Shown here: piece after piece, positions 63,382-64,000 of the stretch
How positions within the stretch are numbered: the first letter of the stretch is position 1
How the letters are laid out: each line of letters begins with the position of its first letter
Origin: Micromonospora costi
Lineage (GTDB): Bacteria > Actinomycetota > Actinomycetes > Mycobacteriales > Micromonosporaceae
DNA: 64,000 bases
Assembly: GCF_003626655.1 (NCBI RefSeq)
Contig: NZ_RBAN01000001.1
Span: 1,984,001-2,048,000 of the forward strand
Direction of reading: 5' to 3'
Position numbers and translations under genes: made by a program
Notes under the pieces: model-generated
What the model saw: only the letters and a program-made list of their open reading frames with translations
The model's database searches: none
Told to the model about the DNA's origin: nothing

Positions 63382-63436
63382 AGCGCATTTCTACGCCCGC
63401 CGCCCGACCCACGCACCCCGGTTACCGGCGCCGTGC

Positions 63437-63442
63437 CATGCT
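63437..63442 (+). promoter_or_regulatory. -10-like hexamer CATGCT of the ABM-like gene (leaderless pattern)
   Basis: CATGCT ends 6 nt before ATG 63449; no Shine-Dalgarno is present. Confidence 0.4.
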
Positions 63443-63448
63443 GGCGCC

Positions 63449-63796
63449 ATGTCGAGCCACCCCTTCGCCGACACCCCGGAACCGCCGTACGTGGCGGTCA
63501 TCTTCACGTCCGTCCGCACGCCCGGCGACAACGGGTACGCCGTGATGTCCGCCTCGCTGGACGCCCTCGCCCGGGAGCAACCGGGCTTCCTCGGCGTCGA
63601 GTCCGCCCGGGAGGGTGTCGGGATCACCGTGTCGTACTGGACGGACCAGGCGGCGGCACAGGGCTGGAAACGGGTGGCCGCGCACCTCGTCGCCCAGCGG
63701 CGGGGCCGCGACGTCTGGTACGAGGACTACCGGGTCCGGGTCGCCACCGTCGAGCGGGAGTACGGCCGGGACACGTCGGGGCTCGACGCCGGCTGA
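63449..63796 (+). CDS. Antibiotic biosynthesis monooxygenase-like (ABM) protein
   Basis: 115 aa. EPPYVAVIFTSVRTPGDNGY, ALAREQPGFLGVESAREGVG and ITVSYWTDQAAAQGWKRVAA, with HLVAQRRGRDVWYEDYRVRV, fit a ferredoxin-like ABM domain. Such proteins include cofactor-free monooxygenases and heme-degrading enzymes. No catalytic residues can be assigned. Monocistronic. Confidence 0.87.
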   Translation: MSSHPFADTPEPPYVAVIFTSVRTPGDNGYAVMSASLDALAREQPGFLGVESAREGVGITVSYWTDQAAAQGWKRVAAHLVAQRRGRDVWYEDYRVRVATVEREYGRDTSGLDAG

Positions 63797-63864
63797 CCGG
63801 CGGGCCGCGCCGGTGCGTCGAGGCGCGCCCGGCCGCGTCGAGCGGGCGGGGCCGCGCGGAAGCG

Positions 63865-63929
63865 CCGGGTCGCTTACCGGGTCCGCGGGTGCGGGGGCGG
63901 CCGGGTCGCTACCGGGTCCGCGGGTGCGG
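63865..63929. repeat. Tandem duplication at the end of the right-edge gene
   Basis: ccgggtcgcttaccgggtcc (start of the copy at 63865-63894) is repeated at 63901-63929 with one base deleted. The period is 36 bp. The right copy contains the stop codon of the HAD gene on the minus strand. Confidence 0.85.
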
Positions 63930-64000
63930 CACGCGTACGGAGGCCATCCCGGCGGCCGTGGCGGCCTGGATTCCCATGTCGGTGTCCTCGAACACGAGGC
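63909..64000 (-). CDS. HAD-family phosphatase, C-terminal end (runs off right edge)
   Basis: Minus strand: the window edge enters in frame and reads LVFEDTDMGIQAATAAGMAS then VRVPHPRTR and a TAG stop at 63909-63911. FEDTDMGIxAAxAAGM is motif IV of the beta-phosphoglucomutase-type HAD phosphatases (the acidic DxxxG pair), and the tail is their usual C-terminus. Only 29 residues are present, so the substrate cannot be told. Confidence 0.75.
   Translation of the reverse strand, partial: LVFEDTDMGIQAATAAGMASVRVPHPRTR

Overview
This is a very GC-rich window from a chromosome of a filamentous actinomycete, most likely a Micromonosporaceae such as Micromonospora. The case rests on SepH (an actinobacterial cell-division factor), the futalosine menaquinone pair mqnB-mqnD, a Ku/split-LigD end-joining locus, actinobacterial families (DUF3027, DUF2530, TIGR03089, SCO6745-type), frequent GTG and TTG starts, and many ATGA/GTGA stop-start overlaps. 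No rRNA, tRNA, CRISPR array, integrase or transposase is visible. It reads as chromosomal core and shell genes, with accessory-looking stretches around 33.7-38.5 kb and 55-59.6 kb.

Layout. 0-5 kb: the start of an ABC-2 export permease, L-serine dehydratase, a PspC protein, a DUF4230 protein, a glutaryl-CoA dehydrogenase-like enzyme and a small conserved protein. 5-14.3 kb: a minus-strand operon pdxH-MFS-aldose epimerase-nitroreductase, diverging from citrate synthase, serC, sepH and an aldo/keto reductase. 14-24.5 kb: thpR, a marR-MFS efflux unit, a purine permease, DUF2530/DUF3027 genes, an MFS gene coupled to mqnB, then mqnD, a cold-shock-domain fusion and a HAD phosphatase. 24.5-31 kb: an 826-aa helicase-associated protein and XPB helicase flanking a wall L,D-transpeptidase. 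31-42 kb: an exported beta-helix protein with three C-terminal repeats, a GntR/DivIVA-stub/Cys-protein locus, a Tat-exported amidase coupled to a 57-aa protein, TIGR03089, DUF4267, an esterase-like phytase-family protein and a tandem GNAT. 42-49 kb: the end-joining genes (polymerase, ligase, Ku), a PPOX enzyme, a MerR-thioredoxin pair, FKBP, an SCO6745-type protein and a HAD phosphatase. 49-64 kb: quinone reductase, acyl-CoA ligase, NUDIX, MFS, DJ-1, a heptose-type sugar kinase/nucleotidyltransferase with GT2 and GT9 glycosyltransferases, HSP20, PPOX, ArsR-MFS, GNAT, a monooxygenase-like protein and the 3' end of a HAD gene.

Working together. mqnB and mqnD serve the futalosine route to menaquinone. 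Ku, ligase and polymerase form one divergent NHEJ locus. The MarR-MFS and ArsR-MFS pairs each have a palindrome overlapping the regulator's own promoter. The HldE-like fusion, GT2 and GT9 suggest a surface glycan containing a heptose-like sugar.

Two patterns run across the whole window. First, a set of long intergenic hairpins, most with GATC near the outer end, sits at gene ends (2.3, 22.3/22.5, 31.0, 37.2, 41.0, 42.2 and 60.4 kb); some arms are shared between distant sites. Second, many genes lack a Shine-Dalgarno sequence but have a -10-like hexamer 6-7 nt before the start codon, the pattern expected for leaderless mRNAs.
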